From Runella sp. CRIBMP (GTDB taxonomy: Bacteria; Bacteroidota; Bacteroidia; Cytophagales; Spirosomataceae): 64,000 nt of DNA. The position numbers and the translations under genes are program-made. The stretch lies in contig NZ_JAAAKZ010000008.1 in NCBI RefSeq assembly GCF_009905605.1, positions 62,001 to 126,000 of the forward strand. The letters run 5' to 3'. Below are positions 8,042 to 16,668 of this stretch, in pieces; the stretch's first letter is position 1; every line of letters begins with the position of its first letter. The notes below the pieces were generated by a model. That model was not told where the DNA came from, ran no database searches, and saw only the letters and a list, made by a program, of their open reading frames with translations.

Positions 8042-9574
8042 TTATTTTACTTGCTCCTGCGTCAAAATCGCCATCCACGTTTTTATTCCTTCTACATAAT
8101 TGCCTAGTCGCAAATTTTCATTGGCCGCGTGTTGATTGTTGTCCATGTTGACCATCGGCACGTGAATAGCGGGCAAATTCAACTCTCTTAAAAACGGCAC
8201 AATCGGCACGGAGCCGCCCGTCATGCGTATTTTGATGGGCTCTTTGCCAAAGGTGCGCATCATGGCGGCCGTCAGCCAGCGGTCGGGGTAAATGCCGAAA
8301 TCGGTCCGGAAAGGCAGCATTCTGGATTCCCGTTCGGTAAGGGTGACGATTTTAGGGTATTTGAGGCGTTCTTCATCGGTGGGTTTACGGTTAAAAATAA
8401 CGTAACCTTTTCCTTCAATGTGTTTTTTTATCAACGAAACCAAGCGGTCGGGGTCGGTTTCGGGAACCAGTCGCAGGTCTATTTCAGCAATAGCCTCTTC
8501 TGGTACGATGGTGTTGGCTTTTTCGCCGATGTTGGCACAAACCAACCCTCGAATGTTGAGAGAAGGGTATTGCAAGGCTTCCTGATAATTGGCACCTACC
8601 TTATCGGGCGCAGCAAAGCCTAGTTTTTGCCTAATGTTTTCGGGACTGTCGGGAACTGCCGCCAGAATTTTGCGGGCGTCGGCGTCGATGCTGATGCCGT
8701 CATAATAGCCTGGAATCGTCACGCGGCCGTCTTCGTCTTTCATGGAGGCCAGCAATTGTGCCATGCGCAACGCGGGGTTAGGGGCATAATTTCCGTAATG
8801 GCCGCTGTGTTGTGGTGTTTTTGGCCCATAAGTGGTCAGCGTAATGGTGGCAATGCCTCGACAGCCGTACGTAAGCGTAGGCTCGTTAGAAAGGTGCCGT
8901 CCGCCATCCATTACCATCAGAAAATCGGCGGCGAGCTTGTCTTTGTATTTCTTTACGGTTTCGGCCAGGTGTGGCGCACCGATTTCTTCCTCACTGTCTA
9001 AGATTACCTTGATGTGGTAGGGAGAGTTGATGTTTTCTTTTTGCATCATGTCCAACGCAGCCAGCAACATCAAAATCGGTCCTTTGTCGTCCGAAACAGC
9101 CCGGGCAAAGATGCGCCATTCGGGATCGTAGCCCGTTTGTAGGTTGTTCCAGTCTATCTTTTCCCATTGGCCGTTGGCTCCGCGTTTTTTAAGGACGGGC
9201 TTGTAGGGAGATTCCTGTTGCCATTTTTCGGGCTCCACGGGTTGTCCGTCAAAGTGCATATAAAACAACAATGTTTTGAGCGATCCAGTGGTTGGTGTAG
9301 CGGGTTTCTTTTCGGCAAAAAACACAGGGTGCCCGCCCGTTGGAAGTGCTTCGGTGCTGAAGCCGCGTTTGTCAAAGGCTTTTTTTAGCCAATCTAAGTT
9401 GGGCTGAATCTGCTCTTTGATGTGCGCATTGCTCGGCAAAACCATAAAATCATACAGGTCGCCGTAATAATTTTTGACGTGCTTTTGGACAATGCTTTCC
9501 AAGTCAGCCTTGGGCTGGGCAACAGCGGTAAAGGAGAGTACAAAAAGGCAGAAGGGTAGAAGTTGTTTTTTCAT
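8042..9574 (-). CDS. Secreted M20 family metallopeptidase
   Basis: About 510 residues, starting with a signal peptide (MKKQLLPFCLFVLSFTAVAQ). The M20/ArgE/DapE/CPG2 fold is shown by metal-ligand motifs in order: MHFDGQP (His-x-Asp), SDDKGP (bridging Asp), DSEEEIG (catalytic Glu plus ligand Glu), a Gly-rich dimerisation region around GCRGIATI, and a C-terminal TGGSVPIVPF plus NQHAANE region with the last His ligand. Such enzymes hydrolyse small peptides or acyl-amino acids; with a signal peptide it likely works in the periplasm. The start at 9574 was chosen for the signal peptide. The frame continues upstream only because the heptamer repeat has no stop codon there. It follows the S9 peptidase gene on the same strand, suggesting a peptide-scavenging pair. 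Confidence 0.88.
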   Translation of the reverse strand: MKKQLLPFCLFVLSFTAVAQPKADLESIVQKHVKNYYGDLYDFMVLPSNAHIKEQIQPNLDWLKKAFDKRGFSTEALPTGGHPVFFAEKKPATPTTGSLKTLLFYMHFDGQPVEPEKWQQESPYKPVLKKRGANGQWEKIDWNNLQTGYDPEWRIFARAVSDDKGPILMLLAALDMMQKENINSPYHIKVILDSEEEIGAPHLAETVKKYKDKLAADFLMVMDGGRHLSNEPTLTYGCRGIATITLTTYGPKTPQHSGHYGNYAPNPALRMAQLLASMKDEDGRVTIPGYYDGISIDADARKILAAVPDSPENIRQKLGFAAPDKVGANYQEALQYPSLNIRGLVCANIGEKANTIVPEEAIAEIDLRLVPETDPDRLVSLIKKHIEGKGYVIFNRKPTDEERLKYPKIVTLTERESRMLPFRTDFGIYPDRWLTAAMMRTFGKEPIKIRMTGGSVPIVPFLRELNLPAIHVPMVNMDNNQHAANENLRLGNYVEGIKTWMAILTQEQVK

Positions 9575-9605
9575 TGATAAAGGATAGGTTATGGGTTTCA
9601 AACAC

Positions 9606-9637
9606 AGACTTGCCAAGTTTTCAAACTTGGCAAGTCT
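9606..9637. repeat. Perfect 32-nt palindrome (15-bp arms, 2-nt loop)
   Basis: AGACTTGCCAAGTTT (9606-9620), TC, then AAACTTGGCAAGTCT (9623-9637): a perfect inverted repeat in the gap between the S9 and M20 peptidase genes. It directly abuts the heptamer array. A 15-bp stem with almost no loop could extrude as a cruciform or form an RNA hairpin between the two cistrons. A related half-palindrome lies at 4651-4665, which points to a dispersed REP-like element. Confidence 0.85.
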
Positions 9638-9717
9638 AACTGATAACTGATAACTGATAACTGATAACTGATAACTGATAACTGATAACTGATAACTGAT
9701 AACTGATAACTGATAAC
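9638..9717. repeat. Heptamer tandem repeat (AACTGAT) x 11
   Basis: Eleven exact copies of AACTGAT run from 9638 to 9714, followed by a partial AAC (9715-9717). The array begins at the last base of the palindrome and ends 2 bases before the stop codon of the S9 peptidase gene (9720). No copy has a substitution, suggesting recent expansion or ongoing slippage. On the minus strand the unit is ATCAGTT. Confidence 0.95.
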
Positions 9718-9719
9718 AA

Positions 9720-11693
9720 TTAACGGTTAACATCTTCGCCAAAGACCCATTTGCCAAACCATTGCAGGTTTTCTTCCATGACCTGCCGCATTTGTTTGGG
9801 TTTGGTGATGCCGTGGCCAAAGCCTTTGTAAACCACCATTTTGACGGGTACGTTGTTGTCTTCCAACGCCAGTCTCAACTCGTAGGCATTGGCAATCGGC
9901 ACGCGCCGGTCCAGTTCACCGTGTTGGATAAGGGTAGGTGTTTTTGCGGTCTTGATGTACGAAATCGGAGAGGTCTTTTTATAGATTTCCGGGTCATTCC
10001 ACGGGGTACCTTTGAGGTATTGCCGAGTAAAAGGCGTAATGTCCGTATTTTGGTAATAGGTAGCCCAGTTGGAAATTCCTGCCCCGACCGACGTAGCCTT
10101 GAAACGGTCGCTGAACGTAGTAATGAACGCCGAAATATACCCGCCCTGACTCCAGCCCATGGCCCCAACTTTTTCCTTGTCGACCATGCCTTTTCCGATC
10201 AGAAAATCGACGCCCGAAATGACATCGTCGTAATCGCCTACGCCCAGATTGCGAACATTTAAGGCTCTGAATGCCTTACCATAGCCCGCCGAGCCACGGT
10301 AATTGGGCCGCAGCACCAGTGCCCCTTTGGCCGCGAACAGTTCGATGGGGTAGTAGCGGTCGGCTGTAATGCTCGGCATGTCAATGCCCGTCGGGCCGCC
10401 GTGGATCACCACCAGCAGCGGGTATTTTTTGGCCGGATCATAATTGGCTGGTTTGATTAACACGCCTTCAATGGTGGCTCCGTCGCGCGATTTCCAACTG
10501 ACTACTTCGCGGGTGGCCGTTTTGTAGGGTTTGAGTTGGTCACCCATTTGCGTCAGAATTTTGGGGGCAAAAGAGGGGATAGCAGAAACGGCAATCTCGC
10601 CCATTTGATTGGGCGAAGCCATCACAAAAGCGGTTTGTTTGAAGTCTTTGGTGAACGAAAACTGGTTGGCAATGATATTATCAGGTTGCGTGATTTTGGT
10701 AAACTTCTTAGTAGACGGATTCAGTAAAAATAAATGGGAAGTTGTTTTCTGCAGTCCGCTGAACCAAATCCCTTCGGTCGACCAATCTAATAACCCCGCG
10801 TTTTCATCAAAACTCTGACTTAAAACAGTCGGGGTTCCTCCTTCGCTCGGAACGCTCGCAATGAGGCGATTGGCATAAAAAAAGAATTCATCTTCGTTGG
10901 CCGTTACGAATGCAATCTGCTGGCCGTCGGGCGACCAAACGGGGTTATTGTCGGGGCCTTTCATGGAAACAATCTTCCGGGTAGTGGTATCGGCCAACGT
11001 AAGTGCATAAATATCAGCCGTATGGCTGTTAATCAAGTCAGGATTTTTGGTGGCATCAAACGCGATTTTTGTGCCGTCGGGGGAAAAAGAAAAACTGCCT
11101 ACCGAAAAGTCCGTTCCTTTCGTCAGTGCTTTGGGCGTGGGGAGCTTGGTGGCGGTGTCCGAAACGGGTAGGATGTAGAGATGCGTCATTTTGTAATCCT
11201 GCTGCACCACTTCGTAATCGCTGTATTTTTCTACGCGTTCTTTAAACGCTTTGGAATCGGGAACGGTGGTGGCAAACACAATGGATTTTCCGTTGGGCGA
11301 AAAGTCAAAATACGATACGCCTGTTTCAAATTTGGTGAGTGCTTTGGCCTCTCCGCCCTGCGGATGGATGACGTAAATTTGGCTTTTATCGTCGCGGGTG
11401 GAGAGAAAGGCCAGCGTTTTGCCATCGGGCGACCAGACGGGGCTACTGTTTGATTTTTTGGAGTTGGTAAGCGGGTATTTCTCGCCGGTAGCGGTGTTGG
11501 CCAGCCAGATTTCGGTCTCGTAGGCATTCTCTTCCCAATTGGTTTCCGTAACGGTATACGCCACCCAACGGCCATCGGGAGAGATTTTTGGACTGCCCAC
11601 GCTTTTCATCGAAATGGATTGCTGAATGCTGGGCGTTTGGGCAAAGGCCATTGCTCCCACAAGGCAAAACAGGGGTAAAAGGTTTAGTTTCAT
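9720..11693 (-). CDS. Secreted S9 family prolyl oligopeptidase-like peptidase
   Basis: About 657 residues beginning with a signal peptide (MKLNLLPLFCLVGAMAFAQ). The first 380 or so residues contain beta-propeller repeats of WD40/TolB type (SPDGRWVAY, SPDGKTLAF, SPNGKSIVF, SPDGTKIAF, SPDGQQIAF). The rest is an alpha/beta-hydrolase peptidase domain with HGGPTGID, the nucleophile elbow GWSQGG, an Asp in HGELDRRVP and the catalytic His in GFGHGI. This layout is that of dipeptidyl aminopeptidase/acylaminoacyl peptidase enzymes of family S9, here likely periplasmic. The start at 11693 fits the signal peptide. The stop codon abuts the heptamer array and the M20 gene follows 146 bp later on the same strand. 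Confidence 0.92.
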   Translation of the reverse strand: MKLNLLPLFCLVGAMAFAQTPSIQQSISMKSVGSPKISPDGRWVAYTVTETNWEENAYETEIWLANTATGEKYPLTNSKKSNSSPVWSPDGKTLAFLSTRDDKSQIYVIHPQGGEAKALTKFETGVSYFDFSPNGKSIVFATTVPDSKAFKERVEKYSDYEVVQQDYKMTHLYILPVSDTATKLPTPKALTKGTDFSVGSFSFSPDGTKIAFDATKNPDLINSHTADIYALTLADTTTRKIVSMKGPDNNPVWSPDGQQIAFVTANEDEFFFYANRLIASVPSEGGTPTVLSQSFDENAGLLDWSTEGIWFSGLQKTTSHLFLLNPSTKKFTKITQPDNIIANQFSFTKDFKQTAFVMASPNQMGEIAVSAIPSFAPKILTQMGDQLKPYKTATREVVSWKSRDGATIEGVLIKPANYDPAKKYPLLVVIHGGPTGIDMPSITADRYYPIELFAAKGALVLRPNYRGSAGYGKAFRALNVRNLGVGDYDDVISGVDFLIGKGMVDKEKVGAMGWSQGGYISAFITTFSDRFKATSVGAGISNWATYYQNTDITPFTRQYLKGTPWNDPEIYKKTSPISYIKTAKTPTLIQHGELDRRVPIANAYELRLALEDNNVPVKMVVYKGFGHGITKPKQMRQVMEENLQWFGKWVFGEDVNR

Positions 11694-11739
11694 TGGATGA
11701 AGTTTAATTGCCCCTAAAAATAAAGATTTTAAACAGGAA

Positions 11740-11763
11740 AGGGCCGCAAAATTTTGCAGCCCT
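11740..11763 (-). terminator. Possible terminator behind the BspA-like gene
   Basis: Near-perfect palindrome AGGGC-C-GCAAAATTTTGC-A-GCCCT with a single mismatched pair. Read on the minus strand it is followed by CTTTCCTGTTT. It lies between the BspA-like reading frame and the S9 peptidase start, so it could end the former transcript. The T tract is weak. Confidence 0.35.
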
Positions 11764-11830
11764 AAATCCAAGGTCTGTGTCTCTACAGAACTTACGTCAA
11801 AATGTCTGTGGTGAGACAGACCCTGGCGAA
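11761..11830. repeat. Dispersed hairpin element, copy 1
   Basis: Begins AAATCCAAGGTCTGTG and ends GACAGACCCTGGCGAA. The ends form an imperfect inverted repeat (11768-11783 with 11813-11826). The same end sequences, with a shorter centre, recur at 14002-14040. No gene is seen in the 292 bp around it (11694-11985). Confidence 0.55.
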
Positions 11831-11985
11831 GTAGAAATAAATCGGACTGCCGACGCAGTTACTGATGTACGGATACTTTTTGGCTGGTTCAACTTGGTAG
11901 GCCGTCACAGACCCCGACCGCCGGTGCGGGCTATTTATGGAGAGTACGCAGGGTTCTTTTAAACACTACGCATTACTGAGAAATT

Positions 11986-13861
11986 TTAGTGAGAGCAACT
12001 TTCTGAGTCCCCGATAATAATCCAACCCTTGCCACCCGAAGCGGTAGGGGTAGTAAGTAGGATGCGGGCAGTTTCCGCACTGCAATATTTAAGGTTTACT
12101 GCTCCCATACTTCTGCCTGTTACCGAGCCTGTCGCAAAAGCTGTGAGGGTAGCATCGTAGTTGGCTATGCTCATGCCGCAGTTATTCAAAAAGTCTGTTA
12201 TATCAACATTGGCATTGAGTTGGCTGCCCCAAGAAGCCAAATTTTGGTTAAACGTACTACAACCAACAAACATATTGCTCATATTAGTAACAGCTACGAT
12301 ATTAAAATTGCTTACCGATTGGTTAAAAGCACGACAACCATAAAACATATTATCCATATTGCTAACTTTTTCGGTATTGAAATTGCTTACCGATTGGTTA
12401 AAAGCACTGCAACGAACAAACATACCACTCATATTGGTAACGGCAGCGGTATTGAAATTGCTTACCGATTGGTTAAAACCACTACAATCATAAAACATAT
12501 TACCCATATTGGTAACGGCTGCGGTATTAAAATTGCTTATCGATTGGTTAAATGAACTGCAACCAATAAACATACCACTCATATCGGTAACTTTTTCGGT
12601 ATTGAAATTACTTACCGATTGATTAAAGGCAATACAACTGTTAAAAACACCCCCCCATATTTGTAACGGCTGAGGTATTAAAACTGCTTACCGATTGGTT
12701 AAAGACACGACAACCGGAAAACATAGAACTCATATCGGTTACGGATGCCGTATTAAAATTGTTCACCGATTGGTTAAAGGCCCTACAACCGGAAAACATA
12801 TCTCTCATATTGGTAACGGATGCGGTATTAAAACTGCTCACCGATTGGTTAAAGGCGCTACAACCGGAAAACATAAAACTTATATTTGTAACGGATGCGG
12901 TATTAAAATTGCTCACCGATTGGTTAAAGGAACTACAACCAGAAAACATAAAAATCATATTGGTAACTTTTTCGGTATTGAAATTGCTCACCGATTGGTT
13001 AAAGGCGCTACAACCATGAAACATACCACTCATATTGGTAACGGATGCGGTATTAAAATTGCTCACCGATTGGTTAAAGGCGCTACAACCCGAAAACATA
13101 AAGCCCATATTGGTAACGGCTGAGGTATTAAAATTGCTGACGGATTGGTTAAAAACACTACACTCAGAAAACATCATACTCATATCGGTAACGGCTGCGG
13201 TATTAAAATTGCTGACAGAATGGCCAAAGGCTTTACAACCATTAAACATATGACTCATATTGGTAACCTTGTCGGTATTAAAATTACTCATCGATTGGTT
13301 AAAGGAACCACAACGAAAAAACATATAACTCATATCGGTAACAGCGGCGGTATTAAAATTGCTCACCGATTGGTTAAAAGAACTACAGTCAGCAAACATA
13401 TAACTCATATTAGTAACGGCGGCAAAGTTGGGCGTGTCAGTAGCTGTGAGTGTCATATTGGAGCAGCCGTAAAAAGCATTTTGCATACCGGTCCAATCCA
13501 CAGTACCCCACTGTTTTATTTCAGTGAGGCGTTGGCTGTCTGTACTGTTGTTAATGATGATTCTTTGAAAATTGGCCGGGCCAATGCTCACGTCTATGAT
13601 GCCATTGGCAGGTAAGTTCGTGATGGTGAGCGTACTTCCGCTAAAAGTACCACTGCCGGAGGCAGCGCCACCCACCTGTTGCCAAGTATAACTTACTGTA
13701 CCGGCCGTGGCTACGCCAAATGTCAATGTCGTAGCGGCCCCACCTGTTTTTGATAAATCCCAACGGGTAATGAATGGGCTGCTTTGGGCTTGGGCATTGT
13801 ACAGCATTGCCCCCCAGGCAAAAAGAAAGATAGTTAGAGATTGGAGTAAGGTTTTGTGCAT
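11986..13861 (-). pseudogene. BspA-like (DUF285) repeat surface protein, frameshifted in a 7-G tract
   Basis: Two minus-strand frames make one gene. The first (start at 13861, signal peptide MHKTLLQSLTIFLFAWGAML ending in AQAQ) has a beta-rich domain and then ten 25-residue repeats of the form FNQSVSNFNTAAVTNM plus a GMFSGCSA-like end, and stops at 12641. The second covers the remaining repeats and a C-terminal domain ending GWIIIGDSESCSH. Deleting one G from the seven-G run (C run at 12650-12656 on the plus strand) restores an uninterrupted repeat reading GGVFNSCIAFNQSVSNFNT. BspA/DUF285 repeats are leucine-rich-repeat-like surface adhesion modules. No type IX secretion C-terminal domain is seen. 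It may be a true pseudogene, a phase-variable gene or an assembly error in the homopolymer. Confidence 0.85.
12230..13400 (-). repeat. 75-bp tandem coding repeats (about 16 units)
   Basis: The repeats encode a 25-residue unit. Ten complete units lie in the N-terminal fragment, one spans the frameshift, four lie in the C-terminal fragment and a last degenerate unit reads FNQNLASWG. Neighbouring units are close enough in DNA that the opposite strand also stays open, producing several antisense frames that are not genes. The boundaries given are approximate. Confidence 0.85.
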
Positions 13862-14001
13862 AAGAAACGGTAAATTTTCGTTCAGGAGAACACCTGAACA
13901 CTTCAAAAGTACTTTGAAAATCAGCCATATTTGACAGCCTAAAGTAAGGGATTTTTGCGCATTTGTTGCAAGTCTTTATGAACTTTAGAATACGTGACAG
14001 T

Positions 14002-14040
14002 CCCCAAATCCAAGGTCTATGGAGACACAGACTTTGGCGA
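14002..14040. repeat. Dispersed hairpin element, copy 2
   Basis: CCAAGGTCTATG (14010-14021), loop GAGA, CACAGACTTTGG (14026-14037): a 12-bp stem with mismatches near the ends only. Flanks AAATC and CGAA match copy 1 at 11761-11830. It sits upstream of the toxin-antitoxin remnant in the 251-bp gap behind the BspA-like gene start. Confidence 0.55.
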
Positions 14041-14112
14041 AAAGTTGGTCAGAATGAAAGGGACGAACAAAAATTTAGTTACTTTCGTTATCTTTTCAAA
14101 AAAAGTACCTAA

Positions 14113-14352
14113 ATGAAAACGGTTGCTCATCTCACTACCAATATCACGCTGACATTTAATCAAGTGGCGGAGCTGACTCGTCAACTTCCCAAATCAGATC
14201 GTTTGCGACTTGTTACTCTTCTTCAGGAGCATGATGAACCAAGTAAAGAACAACTTTTGCAAGACCTTCGGGAGGCTATTGAAGAAGTAAATCTGGCTAA
14301 GGAAGGGAAAGTTAAACTTAAATCGGCGAGGGACTTTATTGATGAGCTATAA
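14113..14352 (+). CDS. Small antitoxin-like protein
   Basis: A 79-residue, mostly helical, charged protein. Its first 35 residues (LTFNQVAELTRQLPKSDRLRLVTLL) resemble the N-terminal helix region found in many small antitoxin-like proteins of Bacteroidota and cyanobacteria; the C-terminus (SARDFIDEL) resembles antitoxin tails that occlude a RelE-type toxin. It overlaps by 11 bp with the start of a RelE-like toxin reading frame, the normal order for a type II toxin-antitoxin pair. The frame is intact although the toxin gene is broken. I assign the antitoxin role from context rather than from a firm family match. Confidence 0.65.
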   Translation: MKTVAHLTTNITLTFNQVAELTRQLPKSDRLRLVTLLQEHDEPSKEQLLQDLREAIEEVNLAKEGKVKLKSARDFIDEL

Positions 14353-14672
14353 GATTTCCCTTACCGAAAAATTTTAAAAAGAAGCCAAGCGCTTGGCAAA
14401 GAAATATCCTTCACTTAAAATTGATTTATTACAACTTATCGAAAAACTTAGAAGAAGACCCTATACAAGGCGATGCTTTAGGAAATTTATGCTATAAGGT
14501 ACGTTTAAAAATTTCTTCTAAAGGAAAAAGAAAGAGTGGTGGGGCACGTGTAATCACTCACGTACATATTGCACACGAAAATGTGTATTTGCTCACTATC
14601 TATGATAAATCCAGAAAAGCTGACCTTGAACAGGGTGAATTGGAGTCGCTGTTACGAATTATTAAACATTAA
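14342..14672 (+). pseudogene. RelE/HigB-like toxin, inactivated by a nonsense codon and a +1 insertion
   Basis: From ATG at 14342 the frame reads MSYKISLTEKF and stops at TAA (14375-14377), where AAA (Lys) is expected. Reading through, it continues KEAKRLAKKYPSLKIDLLQL and then IEKL. An extra A at 14450 then shifts the frame. The rest (EEDPIQGDALGNLCYKVRL, then SGGARVITHVHI and YLLTIYDKS) is in another frame and ends at 14672. Put together this is a full RelE-superfamily mRNA interferase of about 109 residues. The C-terminal part alone has a TTG codon at 14421, but would lack a third of the fold. Two independent lesions indicate real decay rather than a single sequencing error. The stop is 3 bp from the converging gene. 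Confidence 0.8.
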
Positions 14673-14675
14673 GCC

Positions 14676-15917
14676 CTACTTCGCCAGCGTATTCACGATC
14701 TGCCGCATGGCGTCGGAGGGAATGATGAAATTGAAGTTTCCCCAGAATACCTCATCATATTTAGGAATGACCTGCGGAGAAAAGTTTTCGGTATCAATCA
14801 ATACGTCCGTTTCAGGAATACGCATACCGTTGCTTTTCTGAATTTCGGTGGTGACAAATTGTAGTTTTATGCTTCCCAATGTTTGGACTTTATTCTGTTC
14901 AAACTGCGTATCCAGTAGCATTCTGTAATCTTGCAAATACCATTTTCCCGCAAAAGGCTTGTAATTGATGCAGGTATAGACGCGTTTGGCTTCGCGCTTG
15001 GTTTTGCCGAAAACCTTATCAGATGTGCTCGTTTTGAGTATGTCTTTAACGCCTTCGGCCGTAAAATCATATTCAATTTGAATGATGGCCGAATCGGCGG
15101 CGTTGATACTGATGCTGCCCGTACGAGCTGCTTTGATGCCTGCGCTAACGGGTCGAAAAAGTACCCGGTATACCTGCTTATCGAGATAATAGGCGATGGT
15201 GTCATCCAGTTCGTACACATAATCGTACAGGTTTTTGCCGTCGAGGTATTCGGGAATGCCCACGTCAATCGAATGCGTCACAATCGTGGCACCGTTGGGG
15301 AATGAATATCCTTCGAGCGTTTTTGAACGATTATCGCTTAAAAACTGGCGTCCTCTCAGGGCTTTTACTTTCTCTGGAACCAAAATCTTGGGGCGAGGGT
15401 CTTTTTCAGATTGCAGCACCGCCTCCCGAATGTCGACGTATTCGCCGTTTTGTTGGAGAGATTCGCGGTAAAACCCATTGAGTAAATAAGGCGTTTCTGG
15501 ATTGTTTTTCTTTATTTTTCCCAACGCGTCCGACACCAGATTTCGTGCTTCAAAAGTCTTGATGAAAGAACTATCAACGAGCCGTGGGGTGGCGGGTTCG
15601 AGTTCTATCACTACGTCTTTTTGGTTCAGGGTATAGGCCGAGGCTTTTTGTCGAAAAGGTTTGTAACCAATCACGGCTACCACCACCACAGAGTCGATGG
15701 CAATGCGTGGGAAACGATAAAAAAAATGGCCATCCTCGTTGGTCAGTGTGCCAGTACTTTTGCTCATCATGCCCACGTACGCGTGCGAAATGGGCTTTTG
15801 GGTCGATTGATCAATGACTTTTCCCGAAAGCAGCAAGTAGCCCTGCGCCTGTGCGGAGGTTGAAGTGAGCCACTGAAAAACAGCAAAAAAAAGTAGGGTG
15901 TAGAATGAAAGACGCAT
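14676..15917 (-). CDS. Secreted protein with carboxypeptidase-regulatory-like domain
   Basis: A 413-residue protein with signal peptide (MRLSFYTLLFFAVFQWLTS, ending AQAQ) followed by a CarboxypepD_reg-like beta-sandwich (about residues 28-105: LSGKVIDQSTQKPISHAYV, then GHFFYRFP and VIGYKPF). The remaining 300 residues are a domain of unknown function commonly attached to this module in Bacteroidota, predicted beta-rich and without membrane helices. It probably sits in the periplasm or at the outer membrane. There is no TonB plug or barrel, so it is not a transporter. It stands alone between the toxin remnant and the thymidine kinase gene. The molecular role is unknown. Confidence 0.75.
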   Translation of the reverse strand: MRLSFYTLLFFAVFQWLTSTSAQAQGYLLLSGKVIDQSTQKPISHAYVGMMSKSTGTLTNEDGHFFYRFPRIAIDSVVVVAVIGYKPFRQKASAYTLNQKDVVIELEPATPRLVDSSFIKTFEARNLVSDALGKIKKNNPETPYLLNGFYRESLQQNGEYVDIREAVLQSEKDPRPKILVPEKVKALRGRQFLSDNRSKTLEGYSFPNGATIVTHSIDVGIPEYLDGKNLYDYVYELDDTIAYYLDKQVYRVLFRPVSAGIKAARTGSISINAADSAIIQIEYDFTAEGVKDILKTSTSDKVFGKTKREAKRVYTCINYKPFAGKWYLQDYRMLLDTQFEQNKVQTLGSIKLQFVTTEIQKSNGMRIPETDVLIDTENFSPQVIPKYDEVFWGNFNFIIPSDAMRQIVNTLAK

Positions 15918-15955
15918 CAGTTCAACTTAGTTAATGAAGATTTTTGTGGCAATAA

Positions 15956-16543
15956 TCACGCCAATTCCCCCATCGTATAACATCTCCGGCAGCGCGCTTC
16001 GTAGGAATCGGTTTCGCCCAAAAGAATTTTATCTTGAGAAGTCACTTTTCGGTATGAATATTGCGCTACTTCTCCACAGACAACACATACCGCGTGGACT
16101 TTGGTAACGTACTCGGCAATAGACATCAACAGCGGCATAGGACCGAAAGGCTTGCCCGCAAAATCCATGTCTAAGCCCGCCACAATGACGCGTTTGCCGC
16201 TGCCGGCAAGTTTGTTGCAGACATCCACGAGATTGTTGTCTAAAAATTGCGCTTCGTCGATGCCCACCACGTCGCAATCACCGGCGAAGAGTAAAATCTC
16301 CTCGGAGGTGTTGACGGGAGTCGAACGAATCGAATTTTCGTTGTGAGAAACAATGTCGAGGTCGTGGTAACGTTTATCAATGGCGGGTTTAAAGATTTCC
16401 ACTTTTTGACGCGCTATCTTTGCCCGGTTGAGCCGACGAATGAGTTCTTCGGTTTTTCCCGAAAACATAGAGCCGCAAACGACCTCCACCCACCCAATGC
16501 GAGGCTGCGAATGTTTAGTATTGTGATTGGGTTCGATGAACAT
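15956..16543 (-). CDS. tdk: Thymidine kinase
   Basis: A 195-residue type II thymidine kinase, which phosphorylates thymidine with ATP in the pyrimidine salvage pathway. The Walker A loop GSMFSGKT is at residues 24-31, the Walker B-like DEAQF lies in [11 protein letters not shown], the lasso region contains [15 protein letters not shown], and four zinc-binding cysteines are present as CVVC and CRRC. Length and motifs are standard. The ATG at 16543 is the first start; the N-terminal 15 residues before IGWVEVV are slightly longer than in enterobacterial enzymes but usual in Bacteroidota. It is a single gene, divergent from the 16669 gene. Confidence 0.95.
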   Translation of the reverse strand: MFIEPNHNTKHSQPRIGWVEVVCGSMFSGKTEELIRRLNRAKIARQKVEIFKPAIDKRYHDLDIVSHNENSIRSTPVNTSEEILLFAGDCDVVGIDEAQFLDNNLVDVCNKLAGSGKRVIVAGLDMDFAGKPFGPMPLLMSIAEYVTKVHAVCVVCGEVAQYSYRKVTSQDKILLGETDSYEARCRRCYTMGELA

Positions 16544-16668
16544 TACGATAAATAATAGCCGTGATACTTGAACCGTTATTTGTTTTATTTTTATCGAAAA
16601 ATTTTCGAATAATGGATAGCAGAAACCGGCTTTGAAAAACTACTTTTACAAAACAAACGATTTTTAGG

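Noticed and set aside
9638-9717. CRISPR-like array
   Set aside because: Units are 7 bp with no spacers; this is a simple tandem repeat. No cas genes are present.
9575-9820. N-terminal extension of the M20 peptidase through the heptamer array (ISYQLSV repeats)
   Set aside because: The frame is open only because the repeat lacks stops; the signal peptide at 9574 gives a convincing start and the extension would overlap the S9 gene.
12695-13615. Several long plus-strand frames opposite the BspA-like repeats
   Set aside because: They are created by the 75-bp periodic DNA of the minus-strand gene, have no start signals, and encode low-quality repetitive basic sequence.
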